A stretch of DNA of 64,000 bases from Neisseria sp. (GCA_030528455.1 JAUMYW010000007.1:1-64000); one strand, 5' to 3'; positions 28,232 to 37,257 are shown, counted from the first letter of the stretch. The notes: a model not told the origin generated them from the sequence alone. Numbers and translations are program-made.

Positions 28232-29434
28232 ATGGATACTTTGATTAAGGCGGACGACACGCTTTTGCTGTGGGCGTTTGTGATGCTGGCGGCAACGGCG
28301 GCGGTGGTGATGGAACAGCGGGCGAAGTGGGCGGCGAAGGTGCCGGGTGCGGTTACGGCTTTGCTGATTGCGCTGGCGGCATCGAATTTCGGTCTGATTC
28401 CGACCGATGCGCCGGTTTACGATGCGGTGTGGGGTTATATCGTGCCGCTGGCGATTCCGCTGCTGCTGTTTCAGTTGGACATCCGTTCGGTGTTTCGGGA
28501 AAGCGGACGTTTGCTTTTGCTGTTTGCCGTCAGTTCGGCGGGAACGGTAATCGGCGTGATGGCGGGTTTTGCGATGTTGAAAGACCGCATTCCGGAGTTG
28601 GATAAGGTTTCGGGCATGATTGCGGCTTCTTATACCGGCGGTGGCGTGAATTTTGCGGCGATGACGGCGAAGCTGGAGCCGAGCAAGGATATTACGTCTG
28701 CGGCGGTGGTGGCCGACAATCTGATGATGGCCTGTTATTTTCTGATTCTGATTACTTTGGCCGCTTCGGGTTTTGCCCGCCGCGTGTGGGGCAGTCCGTA
28801 CAGCAATCAGGCGGAGCAGGTTTCAGACGGCCAAAATCAGGCGGCGGCGTTTTGGAAGCCTAAGGCGGTTTCTTTGGAAAGCATGGCCTTGTCGTTGGGC
28901 GCGGCGATTCTGCTGGTGGCGGTGTCGTTTACTGTGTCGAAGTTTTTGAAAGGTGTGCTGGATGCAGACGGCAACATCGCGCTGGAAATGCTGTTTGCGC
29001 TGCTGACAGATAAATATCTGTTGCTGACGACGCTGACTTTTGCCGTGATTTGGCTGCTGCCGCAGCAGACTGCCAAACTCAACGGCAGTCAGGAATTGGG
29101 CATGTACTGCATTTTCTTGTTTTTTGTCGTAATCGGCGTGCCGGCTTCGATTCCGCTGATTTTGCAGAATACGCCGCTGCTGTTTGTGTTTACTCTGACC
29201 GTGGCCGTTGTCAATCTGGCGGTTACGCTGCTGGCGGGCAAGCTCTTCAAATACAGCATTGAAGAAGTGGTGCTGGCGTGCAATGCCAATATCGGCGGCC
29301 CGACCACGGCGGCGGCTTTGGCCATCGGTCAGGGCTGGCGCGCGTTGGTCGGCCCGATTCTGGTCATCGGCACGGCCGGCTACATTGTCGGCAACTATAT
29401 CGGCTCGCTGGTGTACGCGCTGCTTGGCAGTTGA
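28232..29434 (+). CDS. DUF819 family integral membrane protein
   Basis: 400 residues with about eleven hydrophobic spans along the whole length and a short polar break near residues 190-210. Conserved-looking stretches include [14 protein letters not shown] and [15 protein letters not shown], typical of DUF819 (YjcL-like) transporters. Substrate unknown. The ATG at 28232 follows GAGGAG. An inverted DUS terminator follows. It is divergent from mnmG across a 195-base spacer holding one DUS (28117). Confidence 0.85.
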   Translation: MDTLIKADDTLLLWAFVMLAATAAVVMEQRAKWAAKVPGAVTALLIALAASNFGLIPTDAPVYDAVWGYIVPLAIPLLLFQLDIRSVFRESGRLLLLFAVSSAGTVIGVMAGFAMLKDRIPELDKVSGMIAASYTGGGVNFAAMTAKLEPSKDITSAAVVADNLMMACYFLILITLAASGFARRVWGSPYSNQAEQVSDGQNQAAAFWKPKAVSLESMALSLGAAILLVAVSFTVSKFLKGVLDADGNIALEMLFALLTDKYLLLTTLTFAVIWLLPQQTAKLNGSQELGMYCIFLFFVVIGVPASIPLILQNTPLLFVFTLTVAVVNLAVTLLAGKLFKYSIEEVVLACNANIGGPTTAAALAIGQGWRALVGPILVIGTAGYIVGNYIGSLVYALLGS

Positions 29435-29450
29435 GCGGCCGATAATCGGA

Positions 29451-29485
29451 ATGCCGTCTGAAAACAGCAGTTTTTCAGACGGCGT
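29451..29485. terminator. Inverted DUS pair between convergent genes
   Basis: ATGCCGTCTGAAAA (29451-29464) and TTTTTCAGACGGCGT (29471-29485) form a stem of at least 12 bp with a short loop. It separates the DUF819 gene from the minus-strand patatin-like gene. The T run inside the right arm favours termination of plus-strand transcripts. Confidence 0.7.
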
Positions 29486-29508
29486 TTGCTTATGCGGCTG
29501 CAGACGGC

Positions 29509-30387
29509 TCAGCGCGAACGTTCGGACAATTTGCGTTTGATTTCAGGCAAGGCCTGGCGTGCGGCCGCTTCGCCCAATTTGATGGCGCGCTGTTTCTGGT
29601 CGAAACCGCCGACCGCGCCCAAATCCAGCACGGCCGGCTTGATGACGACATCTGCTTTGGACAGTTCCCGATGCAGCGCGGCAGTGCTCATGATGTTCAG
29701 CGTTTGGTCGAGATAGCTGAAAAAGCCCGCTTCGGTGTTTTTGCCCGGGCGGGCGGAAATATCGACTGCAATCACGAAATCCGCGCCCTGAGAGCGTGCG
29801 GCGGAAACGGGAACGGGTTGCGACAGGCCGCCGTCCACATATTTCCTGCCGCCGATAATGGCGGGCTGAAACACGTTCGGAATGGCAGCGGAAGCGCGGA
29901 CGGCCTGCCCGGCGTTGCCGGTGTTGAAGGCGACTGCCTTGCCGTTGGTAAAGTCGGTAGCCACGGCGGCAAATTTTTTCGGAAAGGACTGCATCGGACG
30001 GTTGCCGACTTTGCGGTTGATGTAGTTTTGCAGTTTTTCGCCTTTGATGAAGCCGCTGGTGGAAAGCGTCAGATCGACCAAATCGGTTTTGCCGAGAATT
30101 TCGGCTTCCAACTCCAAGCGGTCGGGCGACATGCCGGAAGCGTAAAGGCTGCCGACTATCGAGCCCGCCGAAGTGCCGGTTACGATTTTGACCGGAATGC
30201 CGCTTTGTTCCAGCACTTTCAAAATGCCGATATGGGCAAAACCTTTGGACGCGCCACCGCCCAAAGCAATGCCGATGACGGGCGGTTTGGCGGTTTTCGT
30301 TACGCTCGGCGGCGGTGTGGTGCTGGGACAGGCGGTCAGAAGCAGTGCGGCGGATAAGGCCAGCAGGCTTCGGCGGGTGTATCGCAT
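29509..30387 (-). CDS. Patatin-like phospholipase lipoprotein (RssA-like)
   Basis: 292 residues. The N-terminus is a lipoprotein signal (MRYTRRSLLALSAALLLTAC, lipid site C20). The patatin domain begins with the oxyanion loop GGGASKGFAHIG. The nucleophile serine lies in GTSAGS and the catalytic Asp in VDGGLSQP. Such enzymes cleave acyl esters; location at the membrane, probably facing the periplasm, follows from the lipobox. It is last in a minus-strand run behind bioH, bioC and a nitroreductase gene, separated from the last by an inverted DUS. Confidence 0.88.
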   Translation of the reverse strand: MRYTRRSLLALSAALLLTACPSTTPPPSVTKTAKPPVIGIALGGGASKGFAHIGILKVLEQSGIPVKIVTGTSAGSIVGSLYASGMSPDRLELEAEILGKTDLVDLTLSTSGFIKGEKLQNYINRKVGNRPMQSFPKKFAAVATDFTNGKAVAFNTGNAGQAVRASAAIPNVFQPAIIGGRKYVDGGLSQPVPVSAARSQGADFVIAVDISARPGKNTEAGFFSYLDQTLNIMSTAALHRELSKADVVIKPAVLDLGAVGGFDQKQRAIKLGEAAARQALPEIKRKLSERSR

Positions 30388-30430
30388 GGAAACTCCTAAT
30401 TAATAAGGGGCGGCGGATGTTTGGGACAGG

Positions 30431-30461
30431 CTGCAGACGGCTTGGCATATGCCGTCTGCAG
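30431..30461. repeat. Inverted CA-type DUS pair between minus-strand genes
   Basis: CTGCAGACGGC (30431-30441) and GCCGTCTGCAG (30451-30461) form an 11-bp perfect stem with a 9-base loop. No T run follows on either strand, so it is listed as an uptake-sequence repeat rather than a terminator. It may still lower transcription from the nitroreductase gene into the patatin gene. Confidence 0.75.
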
Positions 30462-30469
30462 AAGGCAGG

Positions 30470-31027
30470 TTACCAATAAACCGCGAAGCGTTCGGTGTCG
30501 GTATTTTTCGGTGCGGACGGATCGTAGGGTGCAGTCCCGATTTTAATCAGGCCGATGATTTTTTCCTGTTCGGTGCAGCCGAAAGCTTCGCGCAGCAGCG
30601 GAGAGTTCACCCACATGCCGGTAATCCAGACATTGTCGAAGCCCTGAGCTTTGGCCGCCAGTTGGACGGCATAGGCGGCGCAGCCCGCACTCAAATGCTG
30701 CTCCCATTCCGGTTTGCGGGTTTCGCCTTCCGTAACGGGCGAGGTGATGACGGCGATGGTCATCGGAGCCATTTTTCCGACCCGTTCGGCTTTGTCTGCC
30801 GCTTCCTGTCCCATTTTGAACAGGGATACTGTGTCGCGGAGCAGTCGGCGGTAACGCTCCCTGCCTTCTTCGCTTTGGATAACAACGAAACGGTAAGGCG
30901 TGAGCAGACCGTGGTCTGGAACCTGCGTGGCGGCCTGCAAAATGGTTTCCAACTGTAATTCGTCGGGTGCGGGTTCGGCCAGCGTTTTGGTGGAACGGCG
31001 GGAGGTGAGCAGTTCTAAAATGTCCAT
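30470..31027 (-). CDS. Nitroreductase family protein (YdjA-like)
   Basis: 185 residues. FMN-binding Arg/Ser motif SRRSTKTLAEPAP-like start (LLTSRRSTKTL) and the conserved VPDHGLLTPYRFVVI stretch match the small, YdjA-type branch of nitroreductases. Physiological substrate unknown. The start at 31027 has AAGGAAAC at a good distance. bioC lies 24 bases upstream, so the gene is probably transcribed with bioH-bioC. Confidence 0.88.
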   Translation of the reverse strand: MDILELLTSRRSTKTLAEPAPDELQLETILQAATQVPDHGLLTPYRFVVIQSEEGRERYRRLLRDTVSLFKMGQEAADKAERVGKMAPMTIAVITSPVTEGETRKPEWEQHLSAGCAAYAVQLAAKAQGFDNVWITGMWVNSPLLREAFGCTEQEKIIGLIKIGTAPYDPSAPKNTDTERFAVYW

Positions 31028-31051
31028 AATGTTTCCTTTTGTGTGTGCGGA

Positions 31052-31843
31052 TTATGCGGACGGCTTGCGCGGGTAAAACTGTACGGGGCTTTCGCCTGCG
31101 GGCAAAACGTTTTTTTTCACGGCGTGGCCGAACACGGTTTCCAGCGTGATGCCGATGCCGTCTGCAAGCCATTGCGTGATGCGTTCGCGCGCGGCGGCAC
31201 GGCTGCCGTTGTCGACAAAACGCAGGCTTTGCCACAAGCCCAAATTATCCATATCCTGCCAGAAGGTTTCGGCACGGGTATAGTCCAAACGCAGCTTTGC
31301 GGTGTCCATCACGGGGTCGTAAAAGCCGCAGTCGGGCAGCATGTCGCCCAAGTCGTGCATATCGAAAAACATCGGCGTTTCGCACATGATGTCTTCGGTT
31401 TTCAGACGGTCCAGCAGTTCCGTCAGACTGTCGCGGCCGAAATGGGTGAAAAACAGCAGGCCGTCTGTTTTCAGCGCATGCGCCCATTGCCGGAACACGG
31501 GCAGCGGCTCGGCTGCCTGTATCAGTCCCAAATTCGACCACAGTATATCGGCTGCCGCTTCGGGCAGTGGCGCATCGGCGGCTCGGCAGTGTTGCGGAAC
31601 ACTTTTGCCCGTGAGCCTGGACAGCCAGCCGCTGCGGCGTTCGGCGGCGGCGGCTTCGAGAAAGCCGGGGCGGCTGTCGTATTCGGAAAATGCAGCTTTC
31701 GGATAACGTTCGGCCAAGAGTTTGCGGCTGGTGTCGCCGTCTGCACCGAACAGCAGAATCTGTTGAGGCGTACGGGTCAGCAGGGTCAGGCGTTCGTTGC
31801 TGTGTTCGGCAAAATGGCGGTGGACCAGCCAGCGGTCGTTCAT
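31052..31843 (-). CDS. bioC: Malonyl-ACP O-methyltransferase BioC
   Basis: 263 residues. BioC methylates malonyl-ACP so that fatty acid synthesis can build the pimeloyl precursor of biotin. The class I SAM methyltransferase fold is seen in QILLFGADGD (motif I) and DILWSNLGLIQ, followed by LKTDGLLFFTHFGRDSLTEL. The call is strengthened by the adjacent bioH. The start at 31843 (MNDRWLVHRHF) is preferred; a frame running 138 bases further crosses the bioH end. Motif I is somewhat divergent from E. coli BioC. Confidence 0.8.
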   Translation of the reverse strand: MNDRWLVHRHFAEHSNERLTLLTRTPQQILLFGADGDTSRKLLAERYPKAAFSEYDSRPGFLEAAAAERRSGWLSRLTGKSVPQHCRAADAPLPEAAADILWSNLGLIQAAEPLPVFRQWAHALKTDGLLFFTHFGRDSLTELLDRLKTEDIMCETPMFFDMHDLGDMLPDCGFYDPVMDTAKLRLDYTRAETFWQDMDNLGLWQSLRFVDNGSRAAARERITQWLADGIGITLETVFGHAVKKNVLPAGESPVQFYPRKPSA

Positions 31844-31925
31844 GCGGAAAATCCTTTTGGTAACTGTTTGGTGCGATGTCCGGCTGCAGACGGCTTTTCG
31901 CCGTCTGAAAAAACAAATCGCCGGT

Positions 31926-32672
31926 TTAGAAACCGTGTCTGCTGCCGAAATCGGCCAACAGACGGGCAAACTCCGAAGCATGACTTAAGAACGGTGCGTG
32001 TGCCGCTTTCTCAATCAGGGCAAATTCGGCATTCGGCAGATGCATTTGCAGATAATGGCCCATACGCGGCGGCGTAATGGTGTCTTTACCGCCGAAAACG
32101 AGCAAAACGGGCGCGCCAATCTGCGGCAGCAGGGCTCGGGCATCGGCTCGGGCAACGGCTTGCAGCGCTTCGTTCAAGGCTTTGGGTGCACCGTGCTTCA
32201 CAATATCGGGCAAAACCTGTTCCATAATGCCCTGCTGCTCTTTGGCATACAGGAACTGCAATTGCAGAAACTGCTTCATATATTTGTGGTAGTCTTGCCG
32301 GAACAGTGTAATCATTTTGTCCAAAGCCGGATTGCTCAGACCTTCGGGATAATCGGGTGTAGCGCGGAATTTGGCAAACGAGGCGGTCAGGCAGAGTGCG
32401 CGCACCTTGTGCGGATGGCGTGCGGCGATATGCAGGGCAACCAGTCCGCCGAGTGACCAGCCGACAATGAAACTGCCGTCTGCAAGTTCTGCCGCAATGC
32501 GGTCGGCAGTTTCGGCAACATCGAATCTGCCTTGGAATCCTGCCGAACCGTGTCCCGGCAAATCAGGCGCGAAAATCCGCCAATGTTCCGGCAGGCGGCG
32601 GAGCAGTTCGTCGAAAATATGGTGGTTGGCTGCCCAGCCGTGTATCAGGCAGACCTGTGGAGAGAAAGACAT
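31926..32672 (-). CDS. bioH: Pimeloyl-ACP methyl ester carboxylesterase BioH
   Basis: 248 residues, alpha/beta-hydrolase fold. The nucleophile elbow is GWSLGGL, the oxyanion region is LIHGWAANHHIF, and the catalytic Asp and His lie in FGGKDTITPP and EKAAHAPFLSH. BioH removes the methyl group added by BioC and releases pimeloyl-ACP for biotin synthesis. The start at 32672 (MSFSPQVCLIHG) shares the CATG at 32670-32673 with the comF start on the other strand; an upstream ATG at 32696 is possible. A DUS pair (31886-31911) separates it from bioC. Confidence 0.88.
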   Translation of the reverse strand: MSFSPQVCLIHGWAANHHIFDELLRRLPEHWRIFAPDLPGHGSAGFQGRFDVAETADRIAAELADGSFIVGWSLGGLVALHIAARHPHKVRALCLTASFAKFRATPDYPEGLSNPALDKMITLFRQDYHKYMKQFLQLQFLYAKEQQGIMEQVLPDIVKHGAPKALNEALQAVARADARALLPQIGAPVLLVFGGKDTITPPRMGHYLQMHLPNAEFALIEKAAHAPFLSHASEFARLLADFGSRHGF

Positions 32673-33411
32673 GACACGCTTTCCGTTCGGTATCAAGCTG
32701 CAAAAAACCTGCTTATTATGCCACGATTCAAGCTGTTCGGCAGTTTGTGCGGATTGTTTGGACGACTTGGCCGTGTCGGCACTTGACCCGTCTGCCGTTT
32801 GTCCGCGCTGCGGCGGAAAGGGAGACGGTGCAACCGCGTGCGGAGCGTGCCAGAAGAAACCGCCGCCGTTTGAAAAATTGTGGTCGTCCGTATATTACGA
32901 ACCGCCGGTCAGCGGAGTGCTGCACGCATTCAAGCATCAGGGTGTCCGGAATCTTGCCCCAGTATTGGCGGAACTGATGTGCCGTCTGCAGCCTTCCTGG
33001 TTGGGTGATGTGCCGATAGATGCCGTAATGGCGGTACCGCTGAGCCGCGAGCGGCGGTGGCAGCGCGGTTTTAACCAATGCGACGAATTGGCGGAACATT
33101 TGGCGGCGGCATACGGTTGGGAAACCATCCCGTTCGATACGGTGTGCAGGCGGCATCGGCCTCCGCAGAGCACGCTGGTCCGGAAGGCGAGGCGGCAAAA
33201 TCTGAAAAACAGCTTTTATTTGGCGGAGCGGCAAGGATGGAAACAGTATTTTCGGCGGCGATTTGATGTTAAAAACCGTAATCTCCTGTTAATTGACGAC
33301 GTATGCACCACAAATGCAACATTGGAAGAATTGGCACGGACGCTCCGCCGTGCGGGGGTTGCACGGATTTTCTGCTGGACATTGGCACGTGCCGGTATGC
33401 AAAAATTTTGA
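32671..33411 (+). CDS. comF: ComF family competence/phosphoribosyltransferase-like protein
   Basis: 246 residues. The N-terminus has a four-cysteine zinc finger (CLLCHDSSCSAVCADC) and a second cysteine pair set (CPRCGG, CGACQ). The C-terminal half is a type I phosphoribosyltransferase fold with the PRPP loop LLLIDDVCTTNATLEE. ComF proteins act in the handling of incoming single-stranded DNA during transformation, consistent with the DUS-rich genome. GGAG stands 8 bases before the ATG. The start overlaps that of divergent bioH. Confidence 0.92.
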   Translation: MTRFPFGIKLQKTCLLCHDSSCSAVCADCLDDLAVSALDPSAVCPRCGGKGDGATACGACQKKPPPFEKLWSSVYYEPPVSGVLHAFKHQGVRNLAPVLAELMCRLQPSWLGDVPIDAVMAVPLSRERRWQRGFNQCDELAEHLAAAYGWETIPFDTVCRRHRPPQSTLVRKARRQNLKNSFYLAERQGWKQYFRRRFDVKNRNLLLIDDVCTTNATLEELARTLRRAGVARIFCWTLARAGMQKF

Positions 33412-33462
33412 CGGAAATAAAAAGTTTGAGGCATAGTATGCCGCTTCCTTTGGTGTGAATTT

Positions 33463-33930
33463 ATGTTTGCCGTTGTCCTTTTCCAGCCAGAAATTCCGCC
33501 CAACACGGGCAATATCATCCGCCTTTGCGCCAATACGGGTGCAGATTTGCATTTGGTCAAACCACTCGGTTTTCCCTTGGATTCCGCCAAAATGAAACGG
33601 GCGGGACTTGATTATCACGAGTTTGCCGAACTGACCGTGCACGAAAATTTCGCCGATTGCCTGAATGCCCTGCGGGGCCGCCGTATTTTCGCATTGAGTA
33701 CCAAAGGCAAAAGCCGTTACGACCAAGCCCGGTTTCAAGCGGGCGATGTTTTTTTGTTCGGGCCGGAAACACGCGGACTGCCGCCTGAAATTTTGGACGG
33801 ACTGCCGCCGGAACAGAAACTGCGTCTGCCGATGCGGCCGGGCAGCCGGAGCATGAATTTGTCGAATACCGTGGCCGTTATGCTGTTTGAAGCATGGAGG
33901 CAGAACGGTTTTGAAGGCGGTGTCGTCTGA
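33463..33930 (+). CDS. trmL: tRNA (cytidine/uridine-2'-O)-methyltransferase TrmL
   Basis: 155 residues, a SPOUT (trefoil-knot) methyltransferase that methylates the ribose of wobble base 34 in tRNA-Leu. Motifs are FQPEIPPNTGNIIRLCANTG at the N-terminus, FGPETRGLP in the middle and the knot sequence MRPGSRSMNLSNTVAVMLFE. The length is normal. A DUS (ATGCCGTCTGCA at 33930) follows its stop codon directly. Confidence 0.96.
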   Translation: MFAVVLFQPEIPPNTGNIIRLCANTGADLHLVKPLGFPLDSAKMKRAGLDYHEFAELTVHENFADCLNALRGRRIFALSTKGKSRYDQARFQAGDVFLFGPETRGLPPEILDGLPPEQKLRLPMRPGSRSMNLSNTVAVMLFEAWRQNGFEGGVV

Positions 33931-34010
33931 TGCCGTCTGCACCCGCCGCATCATGAATGGAAACAGACGCACGCGGCACAACATCTTTAACTCAAGAACA
34001 GGAATGTGTT

Positions 34011-34556
34011 TTGATTGCAAACAAACCAACCGCTTTCTGTGCCGCAGTAGCGGCATTACTATTGAATACCGCAGCATGGGCACAAAGTGTTACAGGCAGT
34101 GAGGCAGCTGCCGACGGCGTTGCCGGTTTACAGGTCAAAGCCGAACCCCTGCACCGCACGGCCAATATGAGTTATAAAGTGGCCGGCAAACGTTATTATC
34201 CGATAAAGAAAGTGGCCGGTTTCAATCAAACAGGCAAAGCCTCTTGGTATGGTCCGGGATTTCACGGACGCAAAACAGCCAGCGGCGAACGTTTCAATAT
34301 GAATGCGCTGACAGCGGCACACCCTACGCTGCCTATTCCCAGCTATGCAAAAGTTACCAATTTGTCCAACGGCAAAAGCGTCATCGTAAGAATCAATGAT
34401 CGCGGTCCGTTTCACGGCAGCAGGATATTGGACGTATCCAAAGCTGCCGCGCAGAGATTGGGGTTTGTTGCCGCAGGAACGGCCAATGTGAAAGTCGAAC
34501 AAATCGTTCCGGGCAAACGTTCGGCTGATATTGCGACAGAAACCAAAAGAATCTGA
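34011..34556 (+). CDS. rlpA: RlpA-like septal ring lytic transglycosylase
   Basis: 181 residues from a TTG start at 34011, chosen because AGGA lies 8 bases upstream and the product begins with a good signal peptide (IANKPTAFCAAVAALLLNTA, cleavage after AWA). A longer ATG frame from 33957 would bury the signal. The double-psi beta-barrel domain is clear: GKASWYGPGFHGRKTASGER, then NLSNGKSVIVRINDRGPF and SKAAAQRLGF. RlpA cleaves naked glycan at the septum. Unlike E. coli RlpA there is no lipobox and no C-terminal SPOR domain, so it is a short, soluble periplasmic form. Confidence 0.85.
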   Translation: MIANKPTAFCAAVAALLLNTAAWAQSVTGSEAAADGVAGLQVKAEPLHRTANMSYKVAGKRYYPIKKVAGFNQTGKASWYGPGFHGRKTASGERFNMNALTAAHPTLPIPSYAKVTNLSNGKSVIVRINDRGPFHGSRILDVSKAAAQRLGFVAAGTANVKVEQIVPGKRSADIATETKRI

Positions 34557-34577
34557 TTGTTTTGAAATATAAATATC

Positions 34578-34629
34578 AATTCCCAAACAGCCGTGTTCCC
34601 ATACACAACGGCTGTTTGGGAATTTTTTG
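34578..34629 (+). terminator. Strong terminator after rlpA
   Basis: AATTCCCAAACAGCCGT (34578-34594) and ACGGCTGTTTGGGAATT (34608-34624) form a perfect 17-bp stem, followed by TTTTT. This ends the comF-trmL-rlpA direction. From 34630 to 34773 there is AT-rich sequence in which I see no gene. Confidence 0.9.
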
Positions 34630-34773
34630 GTATTTTGATATGTCCCCAACATCCCCCGTTTCTTAATTGATTGCAATAAACGGAGCGGAGACAGACGGAT
34701 ATAGACAACAAAGAAAAGGGAAAGTCCTTGAAAGCTTTTATTTGCAGAGTTTTTTGTAGATTTGCGCAGACGT

Positions 34774-34795
34774 AAAAAAACCGCATTTTGCGGTT
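34774..34795 (-). terminator. Terminator of tRNA-Phe (minus strand)
   Basis: Read on the minus strand, AACCGCA, a three-base AAA loop and TGCGGTT (34795-34779) are followed by a run of T (34778-34774). It starts directly after the tRNA 3' end. Confidence 0.85.
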
Positions 34796-34797
34796 GG

Positions 34798-34873
34798 TGG
34801 TGGCCAGAGGCGGGATCGAACCGCCGACACACGGATTTTCAATCCGTTGCTCTACCAACTGAGCTATCTGGCC
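34798..34873 (-). tRNA. tRNA-Phe (anticodon GAA)
   Basis: On the minus strand a 76-base cloverleaf begins GGCCAGATAGCTCAGTTGG and ends TCTGGCC-A-CCA with an encoded CCA tail. The anticodon stem-loop GGATTGAAAATCC carries GAA. The T-arm GGCGGTTCGATCCCGCC is canonical. It is a single tRNA gene facing away from asd. Confidence 0.97.
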
Positions 34874-35154
34874 TTGTCTTGAAAGATTGCTATTAAATCA
34901 GTTTTAACGGTTTTTGGCAAGTTTTTTTTGGTGTTTTCAACGAGATTTTTTTAACTGATTGTTTATCATTTAAATTTATTTTTGGCTTTATATTTGCGGA
35001 TGGTTTGGGAATCGGAAATCTTTTGGTGGGAGAATCGGGGCATATCTGTATGAAAAAATTTTAAAGGTAAAGGCTTTACTTTTCTTTGCGGCAGGTTAAA
35101 AATGGTGTTTTGTTTTTTGATTAACGATTTGTTTTGGATTGTCCGGAGAGGTTC

Positions 35155-36270
35155 ATGAAAGTTGGTTTTGTCGGTTGGCGCGGTATGGTGGGTTCTGTTT
35201 TGATGCAGCGAATGCGCGAGGAAAATGATTTTGCTTATATTCCCGAAGCATTTTTCTTTACGACTTCGAATGTGGGAGGAGCTGCACCTGATTTCGGACA
35301 AACGGAAAAATCGTTGCTGGATGCCAATAATATTGATGAGTTGGCCAAAATGGATATTGTGGTTACTTGTCAGGGTGGAGATTATACCAAGGCGGTTTAT
35401 CCTTCATTGAGGGAAAGCGGTTGGAACGGTTATTGGATTGATGCGGCTTCCAGTCTGCGCATGGCGGACGATGCGATTATCGTACTCGATCCAGTGAACC
35501 GGGATGTAATTGATGCAGCCTTGAAAGGCGGTGTGAAAAACTATGTCGGGGGTAATTGTACGGTCTCACTGATGCTTATGGCTTTGGGCGGTTTGTTCCA
35601 GAACGGTTTGGTGGAATGGGCGACCAGTATGACCTATCAGGCGGCTTCGGGGGCTGGTGCGAAAAATATGCGCGAGTTGATCGGCGGTATGGGAGCGGTT
35701 TACGAGCAAGTAGCTGGTGAGTTGGCAGACCCTGCCAGTGCGATTTTGGAAATTGACCGTAAGGTTGCTGACTTTCTGCGTTCGTCAGAGTACCCGAAAG
35801 ACAATTTCGGCGTACCGCTTGCAGGTAGTCTGATTCCTTGGATTGATGCGGATTTGGGCAACGGCCAGTCCAAAGAAGAGTGGAAGGGTAATGTTGAAAC
35901 CAATAAGATTTTGGGTGCGGACAAGCCGGTTGTGATTGACGGTTTGTGTGTTCGGGTGGGGGCAATGCGCTGCCACAGTCAGGCAATTACGTTGAAGTTG
36001 AAAAAAGATTTGCCGTTGGAAGAAATCGAGGACATTTTGGCAGGTGCGAACGATTGGGTTAAGGTGATACCGAATCAAAAAGAAGCTTCAATGCATGATT
36101 TGACTCCCGCTGCCGTAACCGGCACTTTGACTGTGCCTGTCGGACGTATCCGCAAATTGGGTATGGGTGGCGAATACATCAGCGCGTTTACGGTAGGAGA
36201 CCAATTGCTGTGGGGTGCCGCCGAACCTTTACGCCGCATTTTGCGGATTATTTTGGGCAACTTGGATTAA
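35155..36270 (+). CDS. asd: Aspartate-semialdehyde dehydrogenase
   Basis: 371 residues. Asd makes aspartate semialdehyde for lysine, threonine, methionine and diaminopimelate, hence cell wall. The NADP fold opens with [20 protein letters not shown]. The catalytic cysteine is C135 in [12 protein letters not shown]. The GGEYISAF and C-terminal [12 protein letters not shown] segments are those of the Gram-negative type. The start at 35155 follows GGAGAGG. The 280-base region between tRNA-Phe and asd is AT-rich and probably holds its promoter; no gene was seen there. Confidence 0.96.
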   Translation: MKVGFVGWRGMVGSVLMQRMREENDFAYIPEAFFFTTSNVGGAAPDFGQTEKSLLDANNIDELAKMDIVVTCQGGDYTKAVYPSLRESGWNGYWIDAASSLRMADDAIIVLDPVNRDVIDAALKGGVKNYVGGNCTVSLMLMALGGLFQNGLVEWATSMTYQAASGAGAKNMRELIGGMGAVYEQVAGELADPASAILEIDRKVADFLRSSEYPKDNFGVPLAGSLIPWIDADLGNGQSKEEWKGNVETNKILGADKPVVIDGLCVRVGAMRCHSQAITLKLKKDLPLEEIEDILAGANDWVKVIPNQKEASMHDLTPAAVTGTLTVPVGRIRKLGMGGEYISAFTVGDQLLWGAAEPLRRILRIILGNLD

Positions 36271-36403
36271 TATGGTCTAATCTGGTTTGTATTTGGTATA
36301 TCGGAAGCCTGATGCCTGATTTGGGGTAGTCGGGCTTTTTAGCGGCCGTGCGGTTTTCGGGGATGCTGCAGACGGCATATTGTGTGCATGAAAGGCAGAT
36401 GGA

Positions 36404-36988
36404 ATGATAGGACGCTTGACGGGAAAATTGGTAGAAAAAACACCTCCGCAGATTGTGATTGATGTTCAAGGGGTGGGATATGAAGTGGATGTATCGATGC
36501 AGACGTTTTACCGTCTGCCTGAGTTGAATGAAACTGTTCGGCTGTTTACACATCTTTCGGTGCGCGAGGATGCCCATCTTTTGTTCGGATTTGCCGAGGC
36601 GGGCGAGCGGGCGACTTTCCGGCAACTGCTTAAGGTTGGCGGTATCGGTGCGAAAACCGCTTTGGGTGTTTTGAGTGCGATGAGCGCGGAAGAGTTGGCA
36701 CAGGCTGTGGCAGCCGAAGATGTGAAGCGTTTGTCCTCCGCACCAGGTATCGGCAGGAAAACAGCCGAGCGCATGATTTTGGAATTGCGGGGGAAGCTGG
36801 CTGCTGACGAGGTTCGGGACGGTTTGTTTGTATCGTCCGAGCCAGCCGATGCGGCCGACGATATAGTCAGCACGCTTTTGGCTTTGGGGTATAACGATCG
36901 CGAAGCAAGGTCGGCGGTTAAAAATATCCCAAAAGGCACAGAGGTTGGCGAAGGTGTACGTTTGGCTTTGAAAAATCTGCTTAAATAG
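36404..36988 (+). CDS. ruvA: Holliday junction branch migration protein RuvA
   Basis: 194 residues. RuvA binds four-way DNA junctions and recruits the RuvB motor. The N-terminal OB fold ([20 protein letters not shown]) and the helix-hairpin-helix motifs ([35 protein letters not shown]) are clear, and the C-terminal RuvB-contact domain starts near residue 145. ruvB and ruvC are not adjacent. An inverted DUS terminator follows. Confidence 0.97.
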   Translation: MIGRLTGKLVEKTPPQIVIDVQGVGYEVDVSMQTFYRLPELNETVRLFTHLSVREDAHLLFGFAEAGERATFRQLLKVGGIGAKTALGVLSAMSAEELAQAVAAEDVKRLSSAPGIGRKTAERMILELRGKLAADEVRDGLFVSSEPADAADDIVSTLLALGYNDREARSAVKNIPKGTEVGEGVRLALKNLLK

Positions 36989-36991
36989 GCG

Positions 36992-37033
36992 ATGCCGTCT
37001 GCAACTTGTGCAATGTTTGCAGACGGCATTTTT
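36992..37033 (+). terminator. Inverted CA-type DUS terminator after ruvA
   Basis: ATGCCGTCTGCAA (36992-37004) and TTGCAGACGGCAT (37017-37029) form a perfect 13-bp stem with a 12-base loop and TTTT behind it. It has the same stem sequence as the pair at 26091-26131. Confidence 0.82.
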
Positions 37034-37158
37034 GAGAAAAGTTTGTTGAGGCGAAATATTGGGAATTAAAAGAAATGTTAAATTTATCCGACATGATGTA
37101 AACAGAACGATAGCAGTTTTGCAAGCAAATCACTTTGTTTTTTCAATGTAAATTTATT

Positions 37159-37177
37159 ATAAATAGCAATCATTATC
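37159..37177. promoter_or_regulatory. Fur-box-like site upstream of the nuo operon
   Basis: On the minus strand this reads GATAATGATTGCTATTTAT. It matches 12 of 19 positions of the Fur consensus GATAATGATAATCATTATC, with the first nine identical. It lies about 80 bases before the likely nuo promoter and 130 bases before nuoA. Direct Fur activation of the nuo operon has been reported in Neisseria meningitidis, with upstream boxes, so position and context fit. The match is imperfect in the second half. Confidence 0.45.
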
Positions 37178-37228
37178 ATTTAATGGTTGAATTTATTAAC
37201 TTTTTTTCCAGATTTTCGATGTACTTGC

Positions 37229-37257
37229 TTTAAAAGAGATATGAATTTCGGTACAAT
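37229..37257 (+). promoter_or_regulatory. Possible nuo operon promoter
   Basis: TACAAT (37252-37257) is a good -10. TTTAAA (37229-37234) is the best -35 at 17 bases; TTGCTT at 37225 would be 21 bases away. The 37.03-37.31 kb spacer is strongly AT-rich and has no gene. Confidence 0.45.

Noticed and set aside
28232..29434. Glutamate:sodium symporter GltS for the membrane protein after mnmG
   Set aside because: The conserved stretches ([24 protein letters not shown]) fit DUF819 better than GltS.
31886..31911. Opposed DUS between bioH and bioC as a rho-independent terminator
   Set aside because: The stem has no T run on the downstream side in either direction; the A run follows on the plus strand. 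bioC probably depends on read-through.
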